DNA of 64,000 nucleotides from NCBI RefSeq assembly GCF_014595995.2, contig NZ_CP063989.1, forward strand, positions 1,860,001-1,924,000, written 5' to 3'. Each line of letters opens with the position of its first letter. Position 1 is the first letter of the stretch. The DNA is from Actinomyces respiraculi. Its GTDB lineage: Bacteria; Actinomycetota; Actinomycetes; Actinomycetales; Actinomycetaceae. The notes beneath the pieces were generated by a model. That model searched no databases, was not told the origin of the DNA, and saw only the letters and a program-made list of their open reading frames with translations. The position numbers were made by a program, and so were the translations under genes. Shown here piece by piece: positions 35,865-44,162 of the stretch.

Positions 35865-37388
35865 TCAGCCGGCAGTGATATTGAGCAGCCGCTCTCGCAT
35901 GACGTCGAAAGCGTCGGGCTGCACGATTGAGTCGGAGGGTTCGACGTCGACCAGGTGGACGCTGCGGCGCAGCACCTCGCCGCGCGAAGCCGGGTCGACG
36001 GCGCCGGTGGCCTCGAGCTGGGCGAGGATGTTGCCCAGGGCGCTGGCCTCCGGTGTGCTTACGACGACGCGTCGGTTGCAGGCCGCCGCCGTCATCGCCG
36101 GAAGGAGGCTGTTACGCGCCCCGCCTCCCACCAGGTGGATCGGCGAAGCCGGGTCCAGCAGGTCGCCGACGACGTTCTGCAGCCCCTGGGCGTAGGCGGC
36201 GTGCGCGCAGGCGAGCGACTCGAGAATGAGCCGGACGGTCTGCGCAGGTCCCTCGGGGACCACCCTGTAGTGGTCGCGGCACCAGTGGGCGATCTTGCCC
36301 GGCATGTCCCCGGGAGTGGCGAAGAGGGCGTCATCGGGGTCGATCACGACCCCGGGAGAGGCGCACTCCCCCGCTGCCTTGACCAGCACCCCGGTATCGG
36401 GCTCGTTCCAGGAGCGCTGGCACTCCTGAAGCAGCCAGAAGCCGGTGAGGTTGCGCAGGAGCCGGATACCACCGTCGGTGCGGACCTCGTTGGTCAGTCC
36501 GGAACGCAGCGTCGCCTCGTCCAGGACCGGATCGGGAACGGTGACCCCGATGAGGCTCCAGGATCCTGAGGAGATGAACAGGTGCACGTCGTCGTTCGTC
36601 AGCCCGAGCGCGTGGACGGCACAGGCGGTGTCATGCCCACCGGGACGCACGATGGTGATCCCCTCCGACGTCTTGCCGGCCACGGTGGCGTCGTCGACGA
36701 GCGGGGGCATCCACCGCTCGGGGATTCCGGCGGCCTCCAGCACGTGGGCAGACCAGCATTGGGCCCCGGGTGAGGCGAGCCCGGTGGTCGAGGCGATCGC
36801 CCGCCCCGTCTCGGCAGGGGCGCCGAGCAGGTACGCCACCAGGTCGGGCAGTGGCAGGAAGCGGTCGACCCGATCAACGAGGCCAGGCTCCTCCCTCAAG
36901 TCCGCGTAGAGCTGGTAGACCGTGTTGATCTGCTGGGGCAGGATACCGGTCTCCCGCCAGATCGTCTCCGGGGCGATGGCCTGATCCAGGTCCGCGGCCC
37001 ACCGGGACATGCGCCCGTCGCGATAGGCCCGGGGAGCGCGCAGCAGGGATCCGTTGGCGTCGAGAAGGCCGTAGTCGACGCCCCAGGTGTCGATGCCGAT
37101 GGAGTCGGGAGCACGCCCCAGGCGCCGCGTCGCCTCGACTATGCTCCGACGAACACCGTCCATGATGCTCTCAAGGTCCCAGGTGAGAGTGCCGCGGTCA
37201 TCCACCACCTGGTGGCGCAGCCGGTAGACCTCCTCGGTGCTGACCACCCCTTGTCGGTAGCTTCCCAGAACCGCTCGCACGGAGCTAGAGCCGAGGTCGA
37301 GGGCGAGCGCGTGGTGCTCAGCCCCTGGCTCACTGTCCGCCCCGCTGCTCCAGCTCATAGTCGGACGATGCTCGTCGGTGCTCGTCAT
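35865..37388 (-). CDS. fucK: FGGY-family L-fuculokinase / rhamnulokinase-like
   Basis: 507-aa sugar kinase that phosphorylates L-fuculose at O1 (role inferred from context). FGGY fold: N-terminal ALDLGSSSVRAVLGSY (phosphate-1), SIGIDTWGVDYGLLD and C-terminal HLVGGGARNSLL (adenosine region). By sequence style it is closer to RhaB than to E. coli FucK, but no rhamnose genes are present and it lies between fucI and fucU. Start ATG 37388, 11 nt after the fucI stop. Confidence 0.85.
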   Translation of the reverse strand: MTSTDEHRPTMSWSSGADSEPGAEHHALALDLGSSSVRAVLGSYRQGVVSTEEVYRLRHQVVDDRGTLTWDLESIMDGVRRSIVEATRRLGRAPDSIGIDTWGVDYGLLDANGSLLRAPRAYRDGRMSRWAADLDQAIAPETIWRETGILPQQINTVYQLYADLREEPGLVDRVDRFLPLPDLVAYLLGAPAETGRAIASTTGLASPGAQCWSAHVLEAAGIPERWMPPLVDDATVAGKTSEGITIVRPGGHDTACAVHALGLTNDDVHLFISSGSWSLIGVTVPDPVLDEATLRSGLTNEVRTDGGIRLLRNLTGFWLLQECQRSWNEPDTGVLVKAAGECASPGVVIDPDDALFATPGDMPGKIAHWCRDHYRVVPEGPAQTVRLILESLACAHAAYAQGLQNVVGDLLDPASPIHLVGGGARNSLLPAMTAAACNRRVVVSTPEASALGNILAQLEATGAVDPASRGEVLRRSVHLVDVEPSDSIVQPDAFDVMRERLLNITAG

Positions 37389-37399
37389 GATGCGGTCCT

Positions 37400-39175
37400 T
37401 CAGCGGTAGAGGGGCCCGAAGGCGGCGCAGGCCCTGAAGTCGGCGCTCTCGAGATCAGCGGTGCCGAAGGGCGCCCAGGCCTTGGGGCGCAGGATTCTCT
37501 CGCGCTCGACGTTGTGCATGTAGACGGGGATGCGCAGCATCGAAGCCAGGGTGATGAGGTCGGCGCCGAAGTGCCCGTAGCCCGTGGCCGTGTGGTTGGC
37601 ACCCCAGTTGGCCATCCAATCGTAGACGGACGTGAAGGCACCCTGACCGGTTAGGCGCGGGACGAAGAAGGTGGTCGGCCAGGTCGGGTCGGTGCGGTTG
37701 ACGATCTGGTCACGCACGTCGTCGGGCAGCTCCACGGTCCAGCCCTCGGAGATCTGGAGTACCGGTCCCTGGCCGGCCACGAAGTTGAGGCGGGTCGCGG
37801 TCACGGGCATGCCGCCAGAGGTGGTGAAGTGGGTGGAGAATCCGCCACCGGGGAAGTATTCGCGGGTGGCGGCGTGGAAGGTGGACGCCTTGAGATCCGC
37901 CTCGATGTCAGCCTCGGTGATCTCCCACCAGTGCTTGATGATCGGGTTGCCCTCGGCATCCTTCTCCTGGCCAGTGGCGTTGAGGGTCGTCGCCCCGGAG
38001 TTACGCAGGTCGATGAACCCGTGCTCAGCGCGTCCCTCGAGCCTGTACCCGGTGACCCGCTCGACGGCCTCGGGGCTCCAGTAGGTGCGCACATCGCTGA
38101 AGAGCTGGGGACGGTGGGTCAGGACGGAGTTGAAGAGCATGGCGACGGCGTTGCCGGCGTCGCCCTCCGTGGCGAAGACCTTCTCGGGCCGCTTGCCGTT
38201 CCAGTCGAAGGTGGTGTTGATCAAGGTCTCGAGGATGTCGCCGTTGGGCTTGTAGTCCGTCCACTGGCGCTGCCCCTGGAAGCCGGCCGCGATGGCGTCG
38301 TGCCCGTCGGCCTCCTCGACGAACCCGAGCTCGGCCAGGGCGGGGTTGCCCTCCATGAGGTCGCGGCCGATGAGGAGCATCTTGATGCAGTAGTCGAACT
38401 GCTCGTCGTACTCCTCCTGGGTGAAGCGGTTGGTCTCGGGGTTGCGGTTCTGCCCGATGGTGAGGTGCTCGCGGGCCCAGGCCAGGGCGGTCTCGTACTC
38501 CTTGTGGTCGTAGATGCCGTTGGCGATGCGGCGGTCGATCTCGATCATGTCGATGTACTCGGCACGCATTCCCAGGTAGTCGACGAAGAACTGCTCGGGG
38601 ACGCGACAGCCCGCAATCCCCATCGAGACGGTCCCGATCGAGAGGTAGCTGCGTCCCTTCATAAGGCCGGCCCCGAGCGCGGCGCGCGCGTAGCGCAGGA
38701 TGTTCTCGACGACGTCGTCGGTCAGGCCTGAGTCGTCGGCGTCCTGGACGTCGTGGCCGTAGATGCCGAAGCAGGGGATGCCCAGCATGTTATAGGCGGC
38801 GGCCGCGGCGGCCAGGGTCACGGCCCCGGGGCGCTCGGTGCCGTTGAAGCCCCAGATGGCGTGCGGGATCGAGGGGTCGAGGTCGAGGACCTCGGTGATG
38901 TAGTTCCAGGAGGCGGTGACAGTCAGGTCGGCGCACACGTTCTCGATGCGGAACTGCTCCTTGCAGCGGTTGGCCTCGGCCACACCCCCGATCGCGGTCT
39001 CGGAGACGACGCAACGCACCGGGCTGCCGTCGGGGTAGGTCAGGTGGGTGGAGATGAGCTCGGCGACATCCTTGGCCAGCTGCGCGGTCTTGTCCTCAAG
39101 GGACTCCCTCACGCCGCGACGGCGGCCGTCAATGAGGGGGCGGATTCCGATGGCGGGATAGGACGCGGTGGGCAT
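37400..39175 (-). CDS. fucI: L-fucose isomerase
   Basis: Converts L-fucose to L-fuculose, Mn-dependent, cytosolic. 591 aa, the same length as the E. coli enzyme. Start PAIGIRPLIDGRRRGVRESL; C-terminal NWGANHTATGYGHFGADLIT and SMLRIPVYMHNVE match the family end to end. ATG 39175 follows AAAGGA. First gene of the fuc operon, directly downstream of a promoter/operator region shared with fucA. Confidence 0.96.
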   Translation of the reverse strand: MPTASYPAIGIRPLIDGRRRGVRESLEDKTAQLAKDVAELISTHLTYPDGSPVRCVVSETAIGGVAEANRCKEQFRIENVCADLTVTASWNYITEVLDLDPSIPHAIWGFNGTERPGAVTLAAAAAAYNMLGIPCFGIYGHDVQDADDSGLTDDVVENILRYARAALGAGLMKGRSYLSIGTVSMGIAGCRVPEQFFVDYLGMRAEYIDMIEIDRRIANGIYDHKEYETALAWAREHLTIGQNRNPETNRFTQEEYDEQFDYCIKMLLIGRDLMEGNPALAELGFVEEADGHDAIAAGFQGQRQWTDYKPNGDILETLINTTFDWNGKRPEKVFATEGDAGNAVAMLFNSVLTHRPQLFSDVRTYWSPEAVERVTGYRLEGRAEHGFIDLRNSGATTLNATGQEKDAEGNPIIKHWWEITEADIEADLKASTFHAATREYFPGGGFSTHFTTSGGMPVTATRLNFVAGQGPVLQISEGWTVELPDDVRDQIVNRTDPTWPTTFFVPRLTGQGAFTSVYDWMANWGANHTATGYGHFGADLITLASMLRIPVYMHNVERERILRPKAWAPFGTADLESADFRACAAFGPLYR

Positions 39176-39219
39176 GACAGTTCCTTTCACTGGGCGACGA
39201 TGACCAGGACCCACAGGAA

Positions 39220-39233
39220 TGTGAGCGCAAACA
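39220..39233 (-). promoter_or_regulatory. Operator-like site Fuc-2 (fucI side)
   Basis: TGTGAGCGCAAACA, immediately downstream of the fucI -10. It matches the sites at 25636 and 39294. Confidence 0.65.
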
Positions 39234-39234
39234 C

Positions 39235-39264
39235 AGCATGACTCCAATCATCCGGTAATGTCAA
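39235..39264 (-). promoter_or_regulatory. fucI promoter
   Basis: On the minus strand, -35 TTGACA (39264-39259) and -10 CATGCT (39240-39235) have 18-nt spacing. The operator-like site Fuc-2 lies just downstream, suiting repression. Confidence 0.6.
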
Positions 39265-39293
39265 GTACAAAAGCGAGAACGCACCCGTAGACA

Positions 39294-39307
39294 TGAGAGC
39301 GCTAACA
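39294..39307 (+). promoter_or_regulatory. Operator-like site Fuc-3 (fucA side)
   Basis: TGAGAGCGCTAACA, with perfect AGCGCT core, 74 bp (about seven helical turns) from Fuc-2. It overlaps a possible fucA -10 (TAACAT 39303-39308). A half-site TGTTAGCAC follows at 39318. Confidence 0.65.
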
Positions 39308-39377
39308 TGCAACAATCTGTTAGCACCACTTCTGACGCAACGGGGGCGTACTGCGGTACGCCCCGGGGAAAGAGCCC

Positions 39378-40049
39378 ATGATGCTTCTCCACGATGCCCG
39401 CCAGCAGATCACCGAGGCCTGCTTCCACCTGGCCGACGACGGACTGGTCGTCGGCACCGCCGGTAACCTGTCCGTCAGGGAGGGCGACCTCGTCGCCATC
39501 ACCCCCTCGGGGCTGCCCTACCCGGACATGCGCCCCGATCTGGTCGCCGTGGTCGACTACGTCACGGGCAAGCAGGTCGATGGCGCCCTCAAGCCCGCCA
39601 GTGAACTGGACCTGCACCTGACCGCGCTACGGGCGACCGGCCAGATGTCGGTGGTGCACACCCACTCCTACGCGGCCACCGCCGTCGCTAGCCTCGAGGG
39701 TGTGAGCGCGCTTCCGGCCGTGCACTACTACATCTGCATGTTCGGCGGCAGCAACGTGCGGGTGGCGGATTACGCGATCTATGGGTCTCCTGAGTTGGCG
39801 GCCAACGTTGAACGGGCCCTTGAGGGGCGCACGGCGGCCCTCATGAGCAACCACGGCTCCGTGGTGGCCGGCCCGGACCTGGCCGCCACCTACGTCCTGG
39901 CCCAGGAGCTGGAGTGGGTCTGCGAGCTCTATCTGCGCACACGTGCCGTGGGTACCCCCAAGATCCTCTCCGACGAGCAGATCGCGGCAGTGGCCCGAAA
40001 GATCCGGGAGACCGGTTACGGTCAGCACGCTCCGGCCCCGGAGGACTGA
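39378..40049 (+). CDS. fucA: L-fuculose-1-phosphate aldolase (class II)
   Basis: Cleaves L-fuculose-1-phosphate to DHAP and L-lactaldehyde, Zn-dependent, cytosolic. 223 aa. Zn ligands and catalytic residues visible: HTH in VVHTHSYAATAV, His in LMSNHGSVVAG and Glu in PASELDLHLTALR; phosphate-binding TAGNLSVREG and PSGLPY. Divergent from fucI across a 202-bp regulatory region. ATG 39378 follows GGGGAAAGAG. Confidence 0.94.
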   Translation: MMLLHDARQQITEACFHLADDGLVVGTAGNLSVREGDLVAITPSGLPYPDMRPDLVAVVDYVTGKQVDGALKPASELDLHLTALRATGQMSVVHTHSYAATAVASLEGVSALPAVHYYICMFGGSNVRVADYAIYGSPELAANVERALEGRTAALMSNHGSVVAGPDLAATYVLAQELEWVCELYLRTRAVGTPKILSDEQIAAVARKIRETGYGQHAPAPED

Positions 40050-40110
40050 CCGGTCTCGCGCGAGATGCTCGAGATGGGCCCTGGGGCCGGACCTCACGTA
40101 TGGTCGGACC

Positions 40111-40692
40111 ATGACGCGGATCGTGGCCGGCGCCGTCGGCGGACGCAGGATTGATGTGCCCCGCTCTGGCACCCGCCCGACCTCCGAGCGGGTGCGCGAG
40201 GCGCTCTTCGCCCGCCTGGAGCACTACGACGTCCTGCGCGGCGCCCGGGTCCTGGACCTGTGCGCCGGCTCGGGCGCCCTGGGCCTGGAGGCAGCCAGCC
40301 GCGGGGCCACCGACGTCACCCTCGTGGACTCCTCCAGGACCGCCACCCAGGTGTGCGAGCGCAACATCCGCTCCCTCGGACTGAGCGGCGTGCGGGCGGT
40401 GACGGCGAAAGCCGCGACCTTCCTGGCAGGCGCCGCAGGGGCGCCGGCGGACCTCGTGCTCATCGACCCTCCCTACGACCTGGATGAGGCCGATGTCCTC
40501 GCCATGCTCGAGCCCCTGGGCCGAGAGCGGGACCCTTGGCTGGCGCCGGGCGCCGTCGTCGTCCTGGAGCGCTCGACCCGCGCACCCGAGCCGGTCTGGC
40601 CGGCGGGGCTGCGCCGCTTCGGCGGCAAACGCTACGGTGAGACGCGCCTGTGGTTCGCGGAGCTGGACGCGCCCGAGCACCCGGCCTCTTAG
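40111..40692 (+). CDS. rsmD: 16S rRNA (guanine966-N2)-methyltransferase, intact copy
   Basis: 193-aa SAM-dependent methyltransferase that modifies G966 of 16S rRNA. It starts MTRIVAGAVGGRRIDVP; SAM motif VLDLCAGSGALGLEAASRGA; catalytic LIDPPYD. In most actinobacteria rsmD sits between recG and coaD in the same orientation. Here it is inverted relative to both and 12.8 kb from recG, inside the island. A truncated second copy lies at 22522. Confidence 0.94.
   Translation: MTRIVAGAVGGRRIDVPRSGTRPTSERVREALFARLEHYDVLRGARVLDLCAGSGALGLEAASRGATDVTLVDSSRTATQVCERNIRSLGLSGVRAVTAKAATFLAGAAGAPADLVLIDPPYDLDEADVLAMLEPLGRERDPWLAPGAVVVLERSTRAPEPVWPAGLRRFGGKRYGETRLWFAELDAPEHPAS
40123..40489 (+). repeat. 367-bp direct repeat, right copy (rsmD)
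   Basis: Right member of the direct repeat, within the intact rsmD. Same orientation as the left copy, so homologous recombination would delete 17.6 kb and leave one rsmD. Confidence 0.9.
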
Positions 40693-40778
40693 CACGGTAC
40701 CTGCAGCATCCCGCGGCTTTCTGCGACTCCTGGGACTCCCCGGGTCGCAGACACGCCAGACTAACCTCGGGCGCAGAC

Positions 40779-42278
40779 TCAGTTCTCCTCGGTGAGGGGC
40801 ACGTAGCGCTGGGCCTCCTCACGCCGCCAGGTCGGGTGAATCTGTCCCCGGCCGGTGACGGGCTGCTCATAGGCCCGCGCGCGCACCGTCTCGTGCCTGG
40901 CGAACCAGTCCTCGAGCTGGTCCCGCAGACGCCGGCGCGTGGGTGCCAGCGAGGGGTCCTGGGCGAGGTCGCACCTCTCCTGTGGGTCCTTCTGGAGGTC
41001 GTAGAGCTCCTCAGGCCCCTCGAAGCGAAGCACGTACTTCCACCGGCCGTCCCGGATCATCCGAGTGCCGCCGTACTCGTCGTAGACGACCACGGGCTGG
41101 CGCGAGGACTCCTCCTGCTCCTCCTGGCTGAGCCAGGGCAGGAAGGACTCCCCCGCCCGCAGTGGGTCTGCCGGTGCCGTGACACCGGCCAGCTCGCACA
41201 CGGTGGGGAAGAAGCTGAGGGCGGACAGGTTGTCGACAACGTGGCTGCCGGCTCCCGGTAGCGCGACAGGTCCCACCTGGTCCCGAAGCCCCTCGGGCAC
41301 GTACATGACGAAGGGGACGGCGACGGAGCTCTCCCACATGTTGAGCGGGTAGGTGCCGTTACCCTTGCCCCAGATCCCGTGGTGCCCGCAGGAGAAGCCG
41401 TTGTCCGACATGTAGAGGATGATCGTCTCCTCCGCCAGCCCCAGCTCCTCCAATTCCCCGCGCAGCCGACCGATAAGCTGGTCCACCCCGCTAAGCGCGG
41501 CGCAGTAGCCGCGCAGACTCCGGTCGGGGTCAGCGAAGGAGTCGACGAAGTCCTTCTTGCGCGCCCGGGTCCACGGATGCGCGGGTTCACGCGGCACAGA
41601 GGGAAAGTCACAGTCCTCGTAGATGTCCAGCAGCTCACGGGGGTGGTTGTCCTCGTCCCACGGGGTGTGGGGCGCCGTCGGGCAGACCTGGAGATAGAAA
41701 GGACGGTGTCCCACCTCGCTGCACCCACGCGCATAAGTGCGCAGGAACTGCACCGCGTGCTGTCCGACGGCGTCAGTGAAGTACTCCTTCTCGCTGGCCT
41801 GCTGCCCCTCCCGCCAGATCGGGGCCTCGTAGTACGGTCCGCCGCCGAAGCGGTGGGCGTACCACGAGGAGAACCCGGCTGCCGGCTGGCGGGCCTCCCC
41901 CACGTGCCACTTGCCTGACAGGGCGCACACGTACCCGGCACCGGACAGGACAGCCGGGAGAGTGGTGATGTCCTCCAGGTACTGGTCAGGGTGGGCCCGT
42001 GAGTGCTCGGTGCCCACGAGCCAGTCGTGGATCCCGTGCGCCGAGGGCATCCGGCCGGTCAGGAGCGAGGCACGTGCCGGGGAGCAGACAGGAGAGGCGC
42101 AGTAGAAACTGTCAAAGACGACTCCTTCCTGGGCCAGCTCTGCCAGGTGGGGCATCTGAAGCTCCGGCATCCTCCAGGGCACCGCCCAAGGGCCCTGGTC
42201 GTCAGTGAGGATGAACAGGAAGCTGGGCCGACGCGGGCCGGTATCCGGGACGAGTGAGAGGGGGTCTACGGGAGTCAT
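40779..42278 (-). CDS. Cys-type sulfatase (S1 family), sulfatase 2
   Basis: 499-aa sulfatase. Activation site C65-S-P-A-R69 in ASPVCSPARASLLTGRM; metal residues in LFILTDDQGPW and YMSDNGFSCGHHGIWGKGN. No signal peptide, so probably cytoplasmic. Last gene of the SBP-permease-permease-sulfatase operon downstream of a ROK regulator. It resembles sulfatase 3 along its length (e.g. FSCGHHG.WGKGNGT.P.N.WE), so the two probably arose by duplication. The substrate is unknown. Confidence 0.93.
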   Translation of the reverse strand: MTPVDPLSLVPDTGPRRPSFLFILTDDQGPWAVPWRMPELQMPHLAELAQEGVVFDSFYCASPVCSPARASLLTGRMPSAHGIHDWLVGTEHSRAHPDQYLEDITTLPAVLSGAGYVCALSGKWHVGEARQPAAGFSSWYAHRFGGGPYYEAPIWREGQQASEKEYFTDAVGQHAVQFLRTYARGCSEVGHRPFYLQVCPTAPHTPWDEDNHPRELLDIYEDCDFPSVPREPAHPWTRARKKDFVDSFADPDRSLRGYCAALSGVDQLIGRLRGELEELGLAEETIILYMSDNGFSCGHHGIWGKGNGTYPLNMWESSVAVPFVMYVPEGLRDQVGPVALPGAGSHVVDNLSALSFFPTVCELAGVTAPADPLRAGESFLPWLSQEEQEESSRQPVVVYDEYGGTRMIRDGRWKYVLRFEGPEELYDLQKDPQERCDLAQDPSLAPTRRRLRDQLEDWFARHETVRARAYEQPVTGRGQIHPTWRREEAQRYVPLTEEN

Positions 42279-42294
42279 GATGCCTTGCTGTTGT

Positions 42295-43200
42295 CTACTG
42301 CTTGACCGCCCCGGCGGACACGCCGTCGGTGAAGAAGCGCTGGCCGTAGAGGAAGATCACGATGATCGGGATCGTCATCATGAGGATTGCCGCCATGAGG
42401 AGGTTCCACTGTGTGGAGTTCTCCTGGTAGAAGACAGCCAGCCCCAGCTGGAGGGTCCTCATGTTGTTGCTCTTGACCGTCACCAGCGGCCACAGGAAGT
42501 CGTTCCAGGCGCTCTGGAAGGCCAGGACCGTGACCACTGCGACAGCCGGAAGCGCAAGCGGGGTGTAGATCTGGGCGAAGATTCGCAGCTCTCCGGCTCC
42601 GTCCACCCGGGCAGACTGCCCCAGCTCCTCCGGCAGGTCGACGTAGAACTGCCGCATGAGGAAGATCCCCAGGGCGGAGGCGGCGTGGGGAAGGATCATG
42701 ATGAGGTAGCCGTCCAGCATCCCCGCACCGCCCTGGCCCAGCCAGTCGTTACCCCCTGCGAGGGGGACGTGGGTGAAGAGAGTGAACAGGGGCACCATCA
42801 TGACCTCCGGAGGCACCACGAGCAGCGCGATGAGACCGAAGAGGATGTACTTCTTACCCCGCACCGGCATCTTGGCCAGGGCGTAGCCGGCCATGCAGGA
42901 CAGCACCACTTGGCTCACTGTCGAGGCCAGTGTCACCAGCATGGAATTGACAAAGAAAAGCCCGAAGTCAGAGGCCTGAATCGCCTCGGCGAAGTTGCCC
43001 CAGGCCAGGCGGCTGGGCACTGTCCCGGTGGTGGGCTCGCCCATGGGTGTCAGGGCCACCAAGAGCAGGTTGAGCATCGGAATGAGGTACAGGGCCGTGA
43101 CGACCAGTGCAGCCAGGTGCAGCAGGAGGCTGCGTGTGGCCCGGCGTCGTGAGCGCCGTCTGGGGGTAGGGCGGGCGAGAGCGGTCATCGTCGTCTCCAT
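42295..43200 (-). CDS. ABC sugar transporter permease (MalG type), sulfatase-2 operon
   Basis: 301-aa permease with about six helices; EAA-like loop QSARVDGAGELRIFAQIYTP. Start ATG 43200 is 2 nt after the partner's stop; ATG 43188 with GGAG upstream is equally possible. The sulfatase-2 gene starts 16 nt downstream. Confidence 0.92.
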   Translation of the reverse strand: METTMTALARPTPRRRSRRRATRSLLLHLAALVVTALYLIPMLNLLLVALTPMGEPTTGTVPSRLAWGNFAEAIQASDFGLFFVNSMLVTLASTVSQVVLSCMAGYALAKMPVRGKKYILFGLIALLVVPPEVMMVPLFTLFTHVPLAGGNDWLGQGGAGMLDGYLIMILPHAASALGIFLMRQFYVDLPEELGQSARVDGAGELRIFAQIYTPLALPAVAVVTVLAFQSAWNDFLWPLVTVKSNNMRTLQLGLAVFYQENSTQWNLLMAAILMMTIPIIVIFLYGQRFFTDGVSAGAVKQ

Positions 43201-43202
43201 TC

Positions 43203-44156
43203 TCAGCGTCCTGATGCTTCGTGCACGCTGCGGCGCGCCTTGAGGTGCTCGGCAACGCGCAGCGGCAGCCCGAAGGCGGCCACGAAGAGGAACAGCAGCA
43301 CCGAGACGGCACAGGCCCGTCCAATATTGAGGTCGGAGAAAGCCGACTTGTAAATCTCGTACACCACCGAGCGCGTGGCGTTCTCCGGACCTCCCTGAGT
43401 CATGACGTAGGCCTGGGTGAACATCTGCAGTCCCCCCATGAACCAGGTGACCGCGACGAAAAGGAGGGAGTTCCTCATCTGCGGAATAGTGACATGGATA
43501 AGCCTGCGCAGCGCACCGGCGCCGTCGATCTGGGCGGCCTCAAGCAGCTCGGGAGGAATCGCCTTGAGACCCGCCAGAAGGATGATCATGAAGTAACCGA
43601 AGTTGCGCCATAACGACATCGCCATGATGGAGGGCATCGCGAGGCTGGTCTCGGTCAGGAAGTTGACTCGCGGACCGCCCAGGTACTGGATGACAGCGTT
43701 GAGAGGGCCGTTGAAGGGGTCGTAGAGGAAGCTCCACAGCAGCGCAACGGTGACGTAGGACATCGCCTGGGGGAGGTAGACCGTGGTGCGCATCAACGAG
43801 TTGCCGACCAGACGCTGGTTGAACAGCATCGCGACCAGGAAGGTGACGACGATACCGATAGCAACCTGGCCGACGGCGAAGACAAGGGTGTTGACGGTGA
43901 CCTTCCCGAACACAGGGTCGGTGAGCACCTCGGTGTAGTTGGCGAGCCCAACGAACCGGGGAGGGGACAGCAGGTCGTAGCGGGTAAAGGACAGGAAGAA
44001 GGCCATGACCAGCGGGACGACGGTCATCGCTGTGATGACAATGAGAGCGGGGGCGGCCAGGAGGCGGCCGGCCCGGCTGCGCTGCCGGTCGAGCGACGAG
44101 ACTGTCGACCGCTCACCGCTGCGCATAGCCCGAGCTGTGGACGCGGTAGCAGACAC
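43203..44156 (-). CDS. ABC sugar transporter permease (MalF type), sulfatase-2 operon
   Basis: 317-aa permease; EAA loop EAAQIDGAGALRRLIHVTIP. Start GTG 44156 with a TGAGG-like RBS and only 6 nt from the SBP stop. Pairs with the following MalG-type permease; no ATPase in the operon. Confidence 0.92.
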   Translation of the reverse strand: MSATASTARAMRSGERSTVSSLDRQRSRAGRLLAAPALIVITAMTVVPLVMAFFLSFTRYDLLSPPRFVGLANYTEVLTDPVFGKVTVNTLVFAVGQVAIGIVVTFLVAMLFNQRLVGNSLMRTTVYLPQAMSYVTVALLWSFLYDPFNGPLNAVIQYLGGPRVNFLTETSLAMPSIMAMSLWRNFGYFMIILLAGLKAIPPELLEAAQIDGAGALRRLIHVTIPQMRNSLLFVAVTWFMGGLQMFTQAYVMTQGGPENATRSVVYEIYKSAFSDLNIGRACAVSVLLFLFVAAFGLPLRVAEHLKARRSVHEASGR

Positions 44157-44162
44157 CAGGCC

